From NCBI GenBank assembly GCA_003252385.1, contig QKEH01000009.1:1-64000 (forward strand): a DNA stretch of 64,000 bases, given 5' to 3'. Within the stretch, counting starts at the first letter, position 1. The number at the start of each line of letters is the position of its first letter. Shown here piece by piece: positions 28,736 through 37,074 of this stretch. Source of the DNA: Bacteroidota bacterium (GTDB taxonomy: Bacteria > Bacteroidota > Bacteroidia > Bacteroidales > UBA10428). Position numbers and translations under genes: made by a program. The notes below the pieces were generated by a model. The model did not search any database, had not been told where the DNA came from, and worked only from the letters and a program-made list of their open reading frames with translations.

Positions 28736-30364
28736 TTAATGGTTTTCTGTTGCTTTAAACCGGTAGCTATCGCCTGTTTCTTCCACAATTTTTCGGTACC
28801 AGGCCTCACCGTAACCCGGTTGATCCAGTTTCGGATTTCGCTGACCGGGCACTGTCTCTTTACAATTTCCATCCATAAAACGGGTAAACAGGAACCGATA
28901 CAAGCCCTGCCATTCACTCAATGTGTTTTCGGCCATGCGGATTGAAAAGTTCGTAGTTTCCCGACTCAGTGTTTGCGGGTTGTTCCGATAATATTCAAGA
29001 AACCGGGAATCGTTCTCCTTCACTTTCTGTATATAAAAGGTTTCCAACGAGTCCTGTAAATGCCGGATAAAGGGAATCATATCGCGGTAGCGGGTATACG
29101 CAAAATTCGATACCTGATTAAAAATCCAGAAGGCTGCCTGAGGATCAAATTCCATCAAACCTCCGGTACCTTCGGCATACCCGCGTGGAATTTCATTCAT
29201 GCCACAATACATCGGGGTATAAACCGTGCTGTAGGTATCATCCACCCCAAACCATAACAAGCCACCCATTGCATCGGGCAGCCAATTGCGACTCTGCGAC
29301 ACAAAGGAAAAAGCAGTTTGCTGAGTCGATATGGAGCGCTCGTTAAAATACGTTACACTATCCACCGTCCAGGTCAATGGCCGCCAGCGAACAATACACT
29401 GGTATGGCCCCGCGCCAACATCGGTAGTTAAATCCATTTTGGTGCCGCCAAAATAATCGCGCAACAATTCCAAGGCGTCTTTCACTCCCAGTTTTTTATC
29501 GGGCTTAATCCACAAAGGAAGGGTATGTTCCAGATTCTCCCCCATGGCATAGTCTTCGTAAACCGACATTTCGGCATTCATCCTTCGAAATCCGGACCAC
29601 ACCCGAGCCTCACACCAACGGGCTCCGGCAAAATCCAAGGGAGCATAGGCATCCCGAAAACTAAATGAATCGGGATCCCCGTTGTAATACCCCCTCTCCT
29701 GGGCAAAACGGATGACATCGGCTGAGTACAGACAAATTTCCGGATCATGTTGAGGAAAGGTAGTGATACGTGACTGATTAGCATGACCACTAAGGTAGCC
29801 ATCGGGTATCCGCCGAGCCACCCAAACTGCCCCTTTGTTCCCCAATCCTTTACCTATCATCTCCAAAATCCATACTTCCCGGGTATCGGCAATGGAAAAG
29901 GACTCTCCCAAACTGTAATACCCGTATTGCGACACCAATCGATCCATCTCCTGAATGGCCTCCCGAGCGGTCTTGGCACGTTGTAAGGTGAAATAGATCA
30001 ACGATCCATAATCGATCCCCCCGGTGCTATCGCGTAATTCAGGCCGTCCACCAAAAGTGGTTTCAGCAATGACTAATTGGTGTTCGTTCATATTGCCTAC
30101 CACCTTGTAGGTTGAACCTGCCTGAGCAATGCGACCAAGCCGGTTGCCGGTTTCCCAATCGTATACATCCACTGAATCTCCCATGGAATACGAAGCCGGT
30201 GGCCTAAAATACAGTTCACCATACATCAGATGCGAATCGGCTGAGTATAAAATCATGGTTGAGCTATCCTCTGTTGCTCCACGGGTAATTAAGAAATTGG
30301 TACAAGCCAGGAGCGAACTGCCATACAGCGTTAAAATCAGATGAGCAATATATTTTTTATTCAT
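28736..30364 (-). CDS. C69 family dipeptidase (PepD-like)
   Basis: A 542-residue N-terminal-nucleophile hydrolase of peptidase family C69. The predicted signal or pro-segment of 20 residues ends at LLA, exposing Cys21 (CTNFLITRGAT), the expected autocatalytic nucleophile. Other family blocks follow: TMILYSADSH, YKVVGNMNEHQLVIAETTFG, IDYGSLIYFTLQRAKTAREA, ESFSIADTREVWILEMIGKG and ARRIPDGYLSGHANQSRI. It probably hydrolyses dipeptides in the periplasm, since the leader looks secretory. It sits alone between rplS and a non-coding region. Confidence 0.9.
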   Translation of the reverse strand: MNKKYIAHLILTLYGSSLLACTNFLITRGATEDSSTMILYSADSHLMYGELYFRPPASYSMGDSVDVYDWETGNRLGRIAQAGSTYKVVGNMNEHQLVIAETTFGGRPELRDSTGGIDYGSLIYFTLQRAKTAREAIQEMDRLVSQYGYYSLGESFSIADTREVWILEMIGKGLGNKGAVWVARRIPDGYLSGHANQSRITTFPQHDPEICLYSADVIRFAQERGYYNGDPDSFSFRDAYAPLDFAGARWCEARVWSGFRRMNAEMSVYEDYAMGENLEHTLPLWIKPDKKLGVKDALELLRDYFGGTKMDLTTDVGAGPYQCIVRWRPLTWTVDSVTYFNERSISTQQTAFSFVSQSRNWLPDAMGGLLWFGVDDTYSTVYTPMYCGMNEIPRGYAEGTGGLMEFDPQAAFWIFNQVSNFAYTRYRDMIPFIRHLQDSLETFYIQKVKENDSRFLEYYRNNPQTLSRETTNFSIRMAENTLSEWQGLYRFLFTRFMDGNCKETVPGQRNPKLDQPGYGEAWYRKIVEETGDSYRFKATENH

Positions 30365-30595
30365 GGTCTATGTGTATGCCGGCATGAGTTTTTGTGAAAT
30401 AGTTGAAACACAGCCGATAATTTAAATAAAGATTTTTTTACGTATTTAATTACTGTTTGTCAGCAAGCGGACAAATAACGAATCAATATCTTTCATATTA
30501 ATATTTATTTAGCTGAATTTTATGTATTTTGTTATTATTAACATTTTTTTTGTAATTAATTAACATTTCTATGTGGTAAATTAATAAAAACTACT

Positions 30596-30730
30596 TATTT
30601 TTGCATTGTAATTAGCTGAGAAACCTGAAGCCTTTGTAGCAGGAGGAGTCAGAATAAGGTTTTGTTAGTAATTAGATTGTTTTAGTAGTTAGGGTTATGA
30701 AAGTGGACCGACCAGTCCACTTTCATTATT
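30596..30730 (+). ncRNA. Candidate small RNA ending at a strong hairpin
   Basis: The 366-nt gap between the dipeptidase and AnmK genes begins AT-rich (30365-30595, nothing recognised). It then shows a -7 box TATTTTTG (30596-30603) and about 95 nt without an ORF, and ends in a strong terminator hairpin (30699-30724). Internal pairings exist: AAACCT near 30622 with AGGTTT near 30656, and CTGA with TCAG inside it. No TTG is seen at -33. A plus-strand transcript of about 115-120 nt is plausible, but no known family is recognised. The same hairpin also terminates anmK. Confidence 0.35.
30697..30728. terminator. Terminator between the candidate small RNA and anmK
   Basis: GAAAGTGGAC (30699-30708) pairs perfectly with GTCCACTTTC (30715-30724) around a 6-nt loop. 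T-rich flanks on both sides let it act in both directions; the anmK stop codon is 3 nt away. Confidence 0.85.
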
Positions 30731-31792
30731 TTATAGCCCTGCCAATACTCCACCGCTTGAATCGCTTCGTGCTCCGGTTACCGATGCCAAACAATTCACT
30801 CTGCCCAGATAGCGTAACAATCCCAGAAAACCAAAGATTAAGGCTTCCTTAAATTCGATAATTTCCCGATCGGGTACCACAATGGTTCCGGAAACCTTCT
30901 CTTTGATCTTTTCCACCAGAAAACTATTTAACGCCCCGCCTCCGGTGAGTAAAATATATTGCAACCCATAGGTGCCTGCAATCGTTGCAATCTGTGTGGC
31001 AATGTGCTCGTAAACAGTCGCCAGAATATCCTGGGTATCCCAATTCGATTGCGTAATAAGCGGCTCAATATACTGCTCCAGCCACTCCCTCGAAAGCGAT
31101 TTGGGTGGAGATGCAGCATAATATGGAAGCGCGTTCATTTGATCCAACAATTCATCGATTACCTTCCCCTGCCTCCCTATATTTCCATCCAGGTCACAAT
31201 CCAACCCAAAGTCACGCACCAATGCATTCAACAGAATATTTACGGGACAAATATCAAAGGCTTTTCGTTCTCCCTGAATATCAAAAGAGATGTTCGAGAA
31301 ACCTCCCAGATTCAAGCAGGCATCAAATTCGGAAAAAAGTACCTTGTCTCCGACAGGCACCAACGGAGCTCCCTGGCCACCCAGGGCCACATCGAGCGAA
31401 CGCAAATCATAAACGACCGGCAAACCCGTTACTGCAGCCATTGCATTCCCCGAACCGATTTGCAGGGTATACCCCAACTCCGGTTTGTGGAAAACGGTAT
31501 GCCCATGACTCGAAACAAGGGTTGGAGGAGCAATTCCAAAACGGATGTGAGCCAGGATCTGTCTTCCAATTTCGGCTCCGTAATCCCGATCCAGCTGAAC
31601 CAACGCTTCCCCCGACAAAGTATGGGCGGTCTCCAACCGGTTCTTCCAGGCTGATGTATACGGCAGGGTAACAGCCTGGTCTATATCAAAATGCCATCCA
31701 GCTTCTGTTTCCCGGAAATGACACTTTACCAAATCCAGTCCATCCAAACTGGTACCAGACATCACTCCAATTACAGTATATCCTGACTCCAT
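30731..31792 (-). CDS. anmK: Anhydro-N-acetylmuramic acid kinase
   Basis: A 353-residue sugar kinase that opens and phosphorylates 1,6-anhydro-MurNAc to MurNAc-6-phosphate during cell-wall recycling. The N-terminal ATP-binding signature GVMSGTSLDGLDLV is at residues 9-22. Further blocks are SSHGHTVFHKP, TLQIGSGNAMAAVTGLPVVY, DLRSLDVALGGQGAPLVPV, LNLGGFSNIS and ILLTGGGALNSFLVE. The length is typical. It lies 3 nt after the M23 peptidase gene, and the two are probably one peptidoglycan-related operon. Confidence 0.95.
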   Translation of the reverse strand: MESGYTVIGVMSGTSLDGLDLVKCHFRETEAGWHFDIDQAVTLPYTSAWKNRLETAHTLSGEALVQLDRDYGAEIGRQILAHIRFGIAPPTLVSSHGHTVFHKPELGYTLQIGSGNAMAAVTGLPVVYDLRSLDVALGGQGAPLVPVGDKVLFSEFDACLNLGGFSNISFDIQGERKAFDICPVNILLNALVRDFGLDCDLDGNIGRQGKVIDELLDQMNALPYYAASPPKSLSREWLEQYIEPLITQSNWDTQDILATVYEHIATQIATIAGTYGLQYILLTGGGALNSFLVEKIKEKVSGTIVVPDREIIEFKEALIFGFLGLLRYLGRVNCLASVTGARSDSSGGVLAGL

Positions 31793-31795
31793 CGT

Positions 31796-33526
31796 CTAGT
31801 AAAAAAAGGTGCTTTTATAGGTAGTCGCATTGCCTTTGCTATCGGCCACTTCGATGCGCAACTCGTGCTGCTTACCACTATCCAGATACTCCGGATCAAT
31901 AGCATATTCGATACGATCCGATTTGGCATCGTAAGCAAATAATGCCCAACGGTTGTCAATGTAGGCATTGTATTGGTTTATCCCCGACAGGTTATCGGTT
32001 ATCTGGAATACCAGGGAATCCGCTGCCAAATAATGTCTGGTTGTACTATGTTTCACCGGAATCACCTGGGGAGGCAAGGTATCATACATCACCACATACT
32101 TCCCCATATTCCGAACCGATGCAACCAGTTTCCCCTGCAGATAATCGCCACCTTCTGCCTGCAGGCCGTTCCCGTTTATACGAACAAACAGGAGCTTTTC
32201 ACTTAAATGCGGAATACTGTCACCCAACGCTAACTCCAAACGAATTGCCTTTTGAAGCCCTTCCCCTGAGGTGTGTATATTAAAAGTATCCTGAAGTAAG
32301 GCCTCTCCCCCATACCTGGCCTCCAGGATAAAATTCACATCGCGGTACAAGGCGCCCGGAGGAACGGTCACTTTCAGCCGGTCTTTCTCCAATACGGCTC
32401 CTTGCTTCCAGCTCACTTTCTCTCCCGGGGCTTGCATTAACGATTCATCGGGCTGTTTGCGAATGCAGGCAAAATGCAATATACTTTGGTTCCCGTATGG
32501 ATCCATGGCTCGTACCTGAATCTGAATTATAGAATCGACGGGCACGTGCAATACCCCATCCTTACCGGACGGTATGTAGATTTGCAAGGCATTGTTGGGC
32601 AAACGGTATAAACGATGAATGCTTCTTCCTTCATTGCTTTTAAGATCGTAATCCATGTGGGCATTAATAAACCGGGTCTGATCAAAGGGTATTTGATCCA
32701 ATTGAAAACCAAACACCACGGTATCTTGTACCAACATCTCCAGGCGATACACCCCACAACGATTTGAAGAACCATTCAGGTAATCGTAGACTTCCACTCC
32801 AAACGCAACAACATCGGCATGCACCACTATTGGCTCCTTACTCCGATAAAGGCTATCGTTGATGCGGACAAGCGCAACTTCATTTCTGGTTTCTGAAGCC
32901 CAGTTTACTCCCGATCCAGTGTAGGCATAGGTAAACAAAGCCTTAAATACAGGCGGAATACTATCTGCGACAGGCAAGTGGTAGAGTAATCCATTTACCG
33001 GTAGCTGGCTGTCGGTTTTGCGTACCTCGAAATGCAAATGAGGCCCACCGGAACGCCCGGTATTTCCTGAATAAGCAAGTAGTTCGCCCGCCTGAAAACG
33101 AAACATTCCAGAAGCCGGAAACAACTCAATCTCATAACTTTTCCTCAGGTATTGATTGTGCTTTATGTATTTCTCCAGTTCGGGTTTAAAACGCTCCAAG
33201 TGAGCATACACCGTAGTATAACCATTTGGGTGGGTAACATATACCGAACGCCCGTAGCCTCCGCTTTCAATTTTTATCCGCGACACATAGCCATCGGCGA
33301 CACAAAACACGGGTTTTCCGTTTTGACTTTGGGTTTTTAGGTCAATGCCCGAATGGAAATGTCCGGTACGTAATTCACCAAAATTTCCCGACAGGTATAA
33401 GGGGATGTGTAAAGGTGACTGAAAATCAGCCGACTTGTTGTTTTGTCCGGAAACCGGGGCCATAACGCCAATAATCAACAGGCAAAATGTTAGGAATTCA
33501 ATCATATTTTTGCTACTTTTAGGCAT
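31796..33526 (-). CDS. M23 family metallopeptidase (LytM domain) with large C-terminal part
   Basis: A 576-residue secreted protein with an N-terminal signal (about residues 8-27, ending VSGQ). The LytM domain spans about residues 40-185: the zinc ligands His58 and Asp62 (HFHSGIDLKTQS), the strand DGYVSRIKIESGGYGRSVYV, the YAHLERF segment, and the catalytic/zinc pair in PHLHFEVRK. It is therefore a likely active peptidoglycan endopeptidase. The remaining 390 residues are beta-rich, with three or four Ig-like stretches of unknown role. It is the first gene of an operon with anmK. A TAGTTTTG -7 box lies at 33565-33558. Confidence 0.9.
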   Translation of the reverse strand: MPKSSKNMIEFLTFCLLIIGVMAPVSGQNNKSADFQSPLHIPLYLSGNFGELRTGHFHSGIDLKTQSQNGKPVFCVADGYVSRIKIESGGYGRSVYVTHPNGYTTVYAHLERFKPELEKYIKHNQYLRKSYEIELFPASGMFRFQAGELLAYSGNTGRSGGPHLHFEVRKTDSQLPVNGLLYHLPVADSIPPVFKALFTYAYTGSGVNWASETRNEVALVRINDSLYRSKEPIVVHADVVAFGVEVYDYLNGSSNRCGVYRLEMLVQDTVVFGFQLDQIPFDQTRFINAHMDYDLKSNEGRSIHRLYRLPNNALQIYIPSGKDGVLHVPVDSIIQIQVRAMDPYGNQSILHFACIRKQPDESLMQAPGEKVSWKQGAVLEKDRLKVTVPPGALYRDVNFILEARYGGEALLQDTFNIHTSGEGLQKAIRLELALGDSIPHLSEKLLFVRINGNGLQAEGGDYLQGKLVASVRNMGKYVVMYDTLPPQVIPVKHSTTRHYLAADSLVFQITDNLSGINQYNAYIDNRWALFAYDAKSDRIEYAIDPEYLDSGKQHELRIEVADSKGNATTYKSTFFY

Positions 33527-33557
33527 AGTTCAATTCGCAGATTTTCTTGATATGCGG

Positions 33558-33565
33558 CAAAACTA
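33558..33565 (-). promoter_or_regulatory. Candidate -7 box of the M23 peptidase-anmK operon
   Basis: The minus strand reads TAGTTTTG, matching TAnnTTTG, 31 nt before the M23 start codon. No clear TTG at -33. Confidence 0.45.
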
Positions 33566-33606
33566 AGACATATTTAGTAAGGCGGTAAAATGATTCAGGA
33601 TTTTTT

Positions 33607-33614
33607 TATATTTG
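33607..33614 (+). promoter_or_regulatory. Candidate -7 box of the coiled-coil/zapA/6S/rny cluster
   Basis: TATATTTG matches TAnnTTTG and lies 31 nt before the ATG at 33646. It is divergent from the M23 promoter, 41 nt away. The -33 TTG is not evident. Confidence 0.45.
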
Positions 33615-33645
33615 CGAGTTCGAATTAATAGAGATCAAAAATTTC

Positions 33646-33939
33646 ATGGATTCCAACAGCGAAATAGTTGCCAGTTTACGCCACAATTTAAAGCGGATCA
33701 TCCAGCTCTACGAGGCACAAAAAGAGGATAATAAAAGCCTGCGTGAGCAAAATGAAACCCTAAACAGGCAAATCGCCAGGTTGAAATCCCAACAAAACGA
33801 GCTTGAAACCAGCAGCAACTCTATGCAACTGACACAAGCTTTTATCACAGCATCCGGAGGATCAAGCCACGATGCTAAACTAAAAGTAAACCGTATTGTG
33901 CGGGAAATTGATAAATGTATTGCTCTTTTAAATAAATAA
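33646..33939 (+). CDS. Small coiled-coil protein upstream of zapA
   Basis: A 97-residue protein. Residues about 10-62 form a strong heptad-repeat coiled coil (IIQLYEAQKEDNKSLREQNE and onward), and the C-terminus (residues 70-97) has a conserved-looking KLKVNRIVREIDKCIALLNK helix. It is 9 nt before zapA and clearly co-transcribed. By size, coiled coil and position it resembles a ZapB-type or Z-ring accessory protein, but this is inference; no enzymatic motif is present. Confidence 0.75.
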   Translation: MDSNSEIVASLRHNLKRIIQLYEAQKEDNKSLREQNETLNRQIARLKSQQNELETSSNSMQLTQAFITASGGSSHDAKLKVNRIVREIDKCIALLNK

Positions 33940-33948
33940 TCCTGTTTG

Positions 33949-34239
33949 ATGGATGACAAGCTTTCCATACGTGTAAATCTGTGCGACCGATACTATCCGC
34001 TCAAAATTGAACGGACGGACGAGGAGAAGATCAGGAAAGCCGGTAAAATTATTAACGAGAAGGTTCTTCAATACAAACAAAGATATGCTGACAAAGATGT
34101 TCAGGATTTTTTGGCCATGGCAGCATTACAGTATGTAACACGACTAATTGAGCTGGAGGACAAGGAAGACGTTAACCGTTTTCTGGAAGACATAAAAGAA
34201 CTTAATGAGGAATTGGAAGTATACCTTCGGGAAGAGTAA
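33949..34239 (+). CDS. zapA: Cell division protein ZapA
   Basis: A 96-residue FtsZ-associated protein. Start ATG 33949 (an upstream TTG would add one residue). It has the ZapA globular head (KLSIRVNLCDRYYPLKIERT), the basic EEKIRKAGKIINEKVLQYKQ helix, and the LAMAALQYVTRLIELEDKED helix leading to the C-terminal coiled coil that tetramerises. ZapA bundles FtsZ filaments at mid-cell. It is directly followed by the 6S RNA. Confidence 0.93.
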   Translation: MDDKLSIRVNLCDRYYPLKIERTDEEKIRKAGKIINEKVLQYKQRYADKDVQDFLAMAALQYVTRLIELEDKEDVNRFLEDIKELNEELEVYLREE

Positions 34240-34271
34240 TATACGTTCTTTACATAAAAAGATTAAACTAT

Positions 34272-34473
34272 TGCCCGCATAGTTACTTTAGATATTTGCG
34301 AAACTCAACATTTACCACATTGGAGTTTCTCTTAGATCATTTAAGACAGGCCCAGTAGCCGCTGGTCGGTGATCCTGGTCTTCCAGGACGTTGGAAGTCT
34401 GACCTGATCTAGCAACTCCACCCATGTCATTGACGGGGTTTCTTAAATTCTAAAGGATTATGCGGGTTTTTTT
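34272..34473 (+). ncRNA. ssrS: 6S RNA
   Basis: About 200 nt folding as one long rod with a central bubble, the hallmark of 6S RNA, which mimics an open promoter and sequesters the sigma-70-type holoenzyme. The closing stem is CCCGCATA (34274-34281) with TATGCGGG (34459-34466), continued by CTTTAGA with TCTAAAG and CGAAACTC with GGGGTTTC. An open bubble follows. The apical arm is GGAGTT (34322-34327) with AACTCC (34414-34419) and TAGATCA (34333-34339) with TGATCTA (34405-34411), capped by hairpins such as TCCTGG-TCTT-CCAGGA. Seven T follow the closing stem as a terminator. zapA immediately upstream reproduces the zapA-ssrS order known in Gammaproteobacteria. The fold is drawn by eye. Confidence 0.82.
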
Positions 34474-34495
34474 ATAAACCTATAAGCAACAACGT

Positions 34496-36064
34496 ATGAT
34501 TACTATTTTACTGATAGCCAATACCTCGATGATAAAACTAGCCACAACTGGCATCCTCTCGCTGCTTGCCGGTGGTGTTTTATCGTATCTGGTATGGAAT
34601 GTGACGCAAAAAAAGAAAAGCGCGAATATCATTAACGAAGCAAAGACTGAGGCCGAAGTCATCAAGAAAGATAAAATTCTTCAGGCCAAGGAAAAATTTC
34701 TTCAGCTTAAAGCGGAACACGAAAAGTTCATCAACGAGCGTAATAATAAGTTAAACCAGGCAGAAAACCGCTTCAAGCAAAAAGAAGCTACTCTCTCGCA
34801 AAAATTTGAAGAAAGCCAGCGCGCCAAGAAAGAAATAGACACCATTCGCCGCAACTTGGAAACCCAAATGGAACTGGTTGACAAGAAGGAACAGGAGCTG
34901 GTTAAACTCCACAAACAGCAAGTGGAACAGCTCGAAGCAGCCTCCGGCCTGTCAGCCGAAGAAGCCAAGGAACAGCTTATTGAATCCCTGAAGGAAGAAG
35001 CCAAAACGGAGGCTATCTCCTATATCAATGAAATTGTGGACGAAGCCCGTTTGAGTGCCAACCGCGAGGCCAAGAAGATTGTCATTGAAACCATTCAGCG
35101 GGTAGCCACTGAAACTGCTATCGAAAACGCTGTCACCGTGTTCAATATTGAAAGCGATGAGATAAAAGGGCGTATCATTGGCCGCGAAGGACGTAACATT
35201 CGTGCCCTGGAAGCGGCCACAGGGGTTGAAATTATTGTCGATGACACCCCGGAAGCCATCATACTTTCGGCGTTTGACCCGGTTCGCCGGGAGATTGCCC
35301 GCTTATCGCTCCACCAACTGGTAACCGACGGCCGAATTCATCCGGCGCGTATTGAGGAAGTTGTTGCCAAAACCCGCAAGCAGATCGAAGAAGAAATAGT
35401 AGAAGTTGGAAAACGCACCACCATTGACTTGGGCGTTCACGGCTTACACCCCGAAATGATTCGCCTGATCGGTAAAATGAAATATCGCTCGTCCTATGGA
35501 CAAAACCTGCTACAACACTCCCGCGAAGTAGCCAATTTGTGTGCGATTATGGCTTCGGAGTTGGGTCTCAACACCAAGTTAGCCAAGAGGGCAGGTTTGC
35601 TGCACGATATTGGAAAAGTTTCCGATGAAGATCCGGAACTTCCCCACGCAGTGTATGGCATGAAGCTGGCCGAAAAACACAAGGAAAAACCTGAAGTCTG
35701 TAACGCCATTGGAGCTCACCACGACGAGGTGGAAATGACCAGCCTTATTGCTCCAATTGTTCAGGTTTGTGATGCCATTTCGGGAGCACGCCCCGGGGCA
35801 CGCCGCGAGGTGGTTGAATCGTACATTAAGCGTTTGAAGGAGCTCGAAAACCTGGCACTGTCCTTCCCTGGTGTACTTAAAACATATGCTATTCAAGCCG
35901 GAAGGGAACTTCGGGTAATTGTGGGCAGCGGACAGGTCTCCGATAAGGATGCCGATGCATTATCGTACGAAATTGCCAAACGTATACAGGACGAAATGAC
36001 TTACCCTGGACAGGTAAAAATCACTGTAATCCGCGAAACACGCGCTGTAAGTTTTGCCAAATAA
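34496..36064 (+). CDS. rny: Ribonuclease Y
   Basis: A 522-residue membrane-anchored endoribonuclease that initiates mRNA decay. Residues about 12-32 are a transmembrane helix, 35-200 a long coiled coil, about 210-275 a KH domain ([20 protein letters not shown]), and about 335-430 an HD domain with [17 protein letters not shown] and [10 protein letters not shown]. All HD metal ligands are visible. The start is ATG 34496; an ATG 11 codons later is a credible alternative. It lies 22 nt after the 6S RNA terminator and its stop is 1 nt from the converging SirB1-like gene. Confidence 0.96.
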   Translation: MITILLIANTSMIKLATTGILSLLAGGVLSYLVWNVTQKKKSANIINEAKTEAEVIKKDKILQAKEKFLQLKAEHEKFINERNNKLNQAENRFKQKEATLSQKFEESQRAKKEIDTIRRNLETQMELVDKKEQELVKLHKQQVEQLEAASGLSAEEAKEQLIESLKEEAKTEAISYINEIVDEARLSANREAKKIVIETIQRVATETAIENAVTVFNIESDEIKGRIIGREGRNIRALEAATGVEIIVDDTPEAIILSAFDPVRREIARLSLHQLVTDGRIHPARIEEVVAKTRKQIEEEIVEVGKRTTIDLGVHGLHPEMIRLIGKMKYRSSYGQNLLQHSREVANLCAIMASELGLNTKLAKRAGLLHDIGKVSDEDPELPHAVYGMKLAEKHKEKPEVCNAIGAHHDEVEMTSLIAPIVQVCDAISGARPGARREVVESYIKRLKELENLALSFPGVLKTYAIQAGRELRVIVGSGQVSDKDADALSYEIAKRIQDEMTYPGQVKITVIRETRAVSFAK

Positions 36065-36065
36065 A

Positions 36066-36935
36066 CTATTGAAAAATTTGAAGAAGCTCGCACAGCCGGG
36101 TCATTTTATCCTCAAAACCGAGTTTCTCATACGATACAATTAAACCATTGATAAGTCTTACTAAAGTTTCCTCATTGCTGCAGGGAACATAGTAGGACTT
36201 ATCAGGTTTTAGCTGGTTCTGTTCCAAAAAATAATCAATCTCCTTCTTACTAAGTATGGCTCCTTTATTATAGGGATTGATATAAAAAATTATATCCTGT
36301 ATTTCGTCCTGCGAGTCGATATAACGATATTCGTCCTTATAAGCCAGAATAAAGTTTTTAGGCAGATTGACTCCATAAATAGGCAAATTCAATTTATCGG
36401 CAATAGCTTTATAAAGAATGGCCAGCGAAAGAGGGTTCCCTTTGCGGGTCTCCAACACCTGATTAAGGAAGGAATTTTGCGGTGAGTAAAAATTGTGGGT
36501 ATTGCGGGCGAACTTATGAAGTTCAAATAATACATAGTTGATGATTTTGACCTTTTCAACAGCCGTAAGATTCGTGCCAATTTCCAACCATACATCGTTC
36601 TTAATTTTCTCCACCCGATCATCGATTTGAAAAAAGCTGGTTTCAGGAAATTGAAATTGCACCAAATAGCTGGCTCCTTCCAGAATATTGGTTGCTCCGC
36701 CGTTCTTCCAGTTCCTCAAATTGGTGCGTGTAGTTTCAAACTGAATGTCGTAAATAACCCGTTCAAGCCGCTCCTGAACCCGGCTATCAGGGGTATTCTC
36801 CCATACCTTCTCCAAATGGGGCACAATGGTTATGCCGTGCTGCATCAGATTATCTGTAACGGCACTCACCACCTCGGTATCCGTGTCGTCCAACAATGAG
36901 ATCAATGCTTGTATCTTACTGACATCCATATTCAT
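36066..36935 (-). CDS. SirB1/YchA-like transglutaminase-fold protein
   Basis: A 289-residue protein of the SirB1 N-terminal (Transglut_core2) family. The core is at residues about 115-210: VEKVKIINYVLFELHKFARN, LNQVLETRKGNPLSLAILYK and LPIYGVNLPKNFILAY. The conserved NPLSLAILY and GVNLP-x-NF blocks match the family, but I do not see the catalytic Cys of true transglutaminases, so enzymatic activity is doubtful. A helical N-terminal region of about 80 residues precedes it. No function is firmly established. Confidence 0.8.
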   Translation of the reverse strand: MNMDVSKIQALISLLDDTDTEVVSAVTDNLMQHGITIVPHLEKVWENTPDSRVQERLERVIYDIQFETTRTNLRNWKNGGATNILEGASYLVQFQFPETSFFQIDDRVEKIKNDVWLEIGTNLTAVEKVKIINYVLFELHKFARNTHNFYSPQNSFLNQVLETRKGNPLSLAILYKAIADKLNLPIYGVNLPKNFILAYKDEYRYIDSQDEIQDIIFYINPYNKGAILSKKEIDYFLEQNQLKPDKSYYVPCSNEETLVRLINGLIVSYEKLGFEDKMTRLCELLQIFQ

Positions 36936-37022
36936 ACTATAATTTACATAAAAATATAGATTATTCCTAGAGGGCTGATAAATTAAGTATTTTTGTTATT
37001 AACGGAGAATAGTGCTGACAAA

Positions 37023-37055
37023 CAAAAACCCGGCAAATACCGGGTTTTTGTTTGT
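37023..37055. terminator. Terminator of tkt
   Basis: CAAAAACCCGG (37023-37033) pairs with CCGGGTTTTTG (37040-37050) around a 6-nt loop. It has A/T runs on both sides and lies 25 nt beyond the transketolase stop codon. Confidence 0.88.
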
Positions 37056-37074
37056 CATTCAGGTTGTTACCAGT

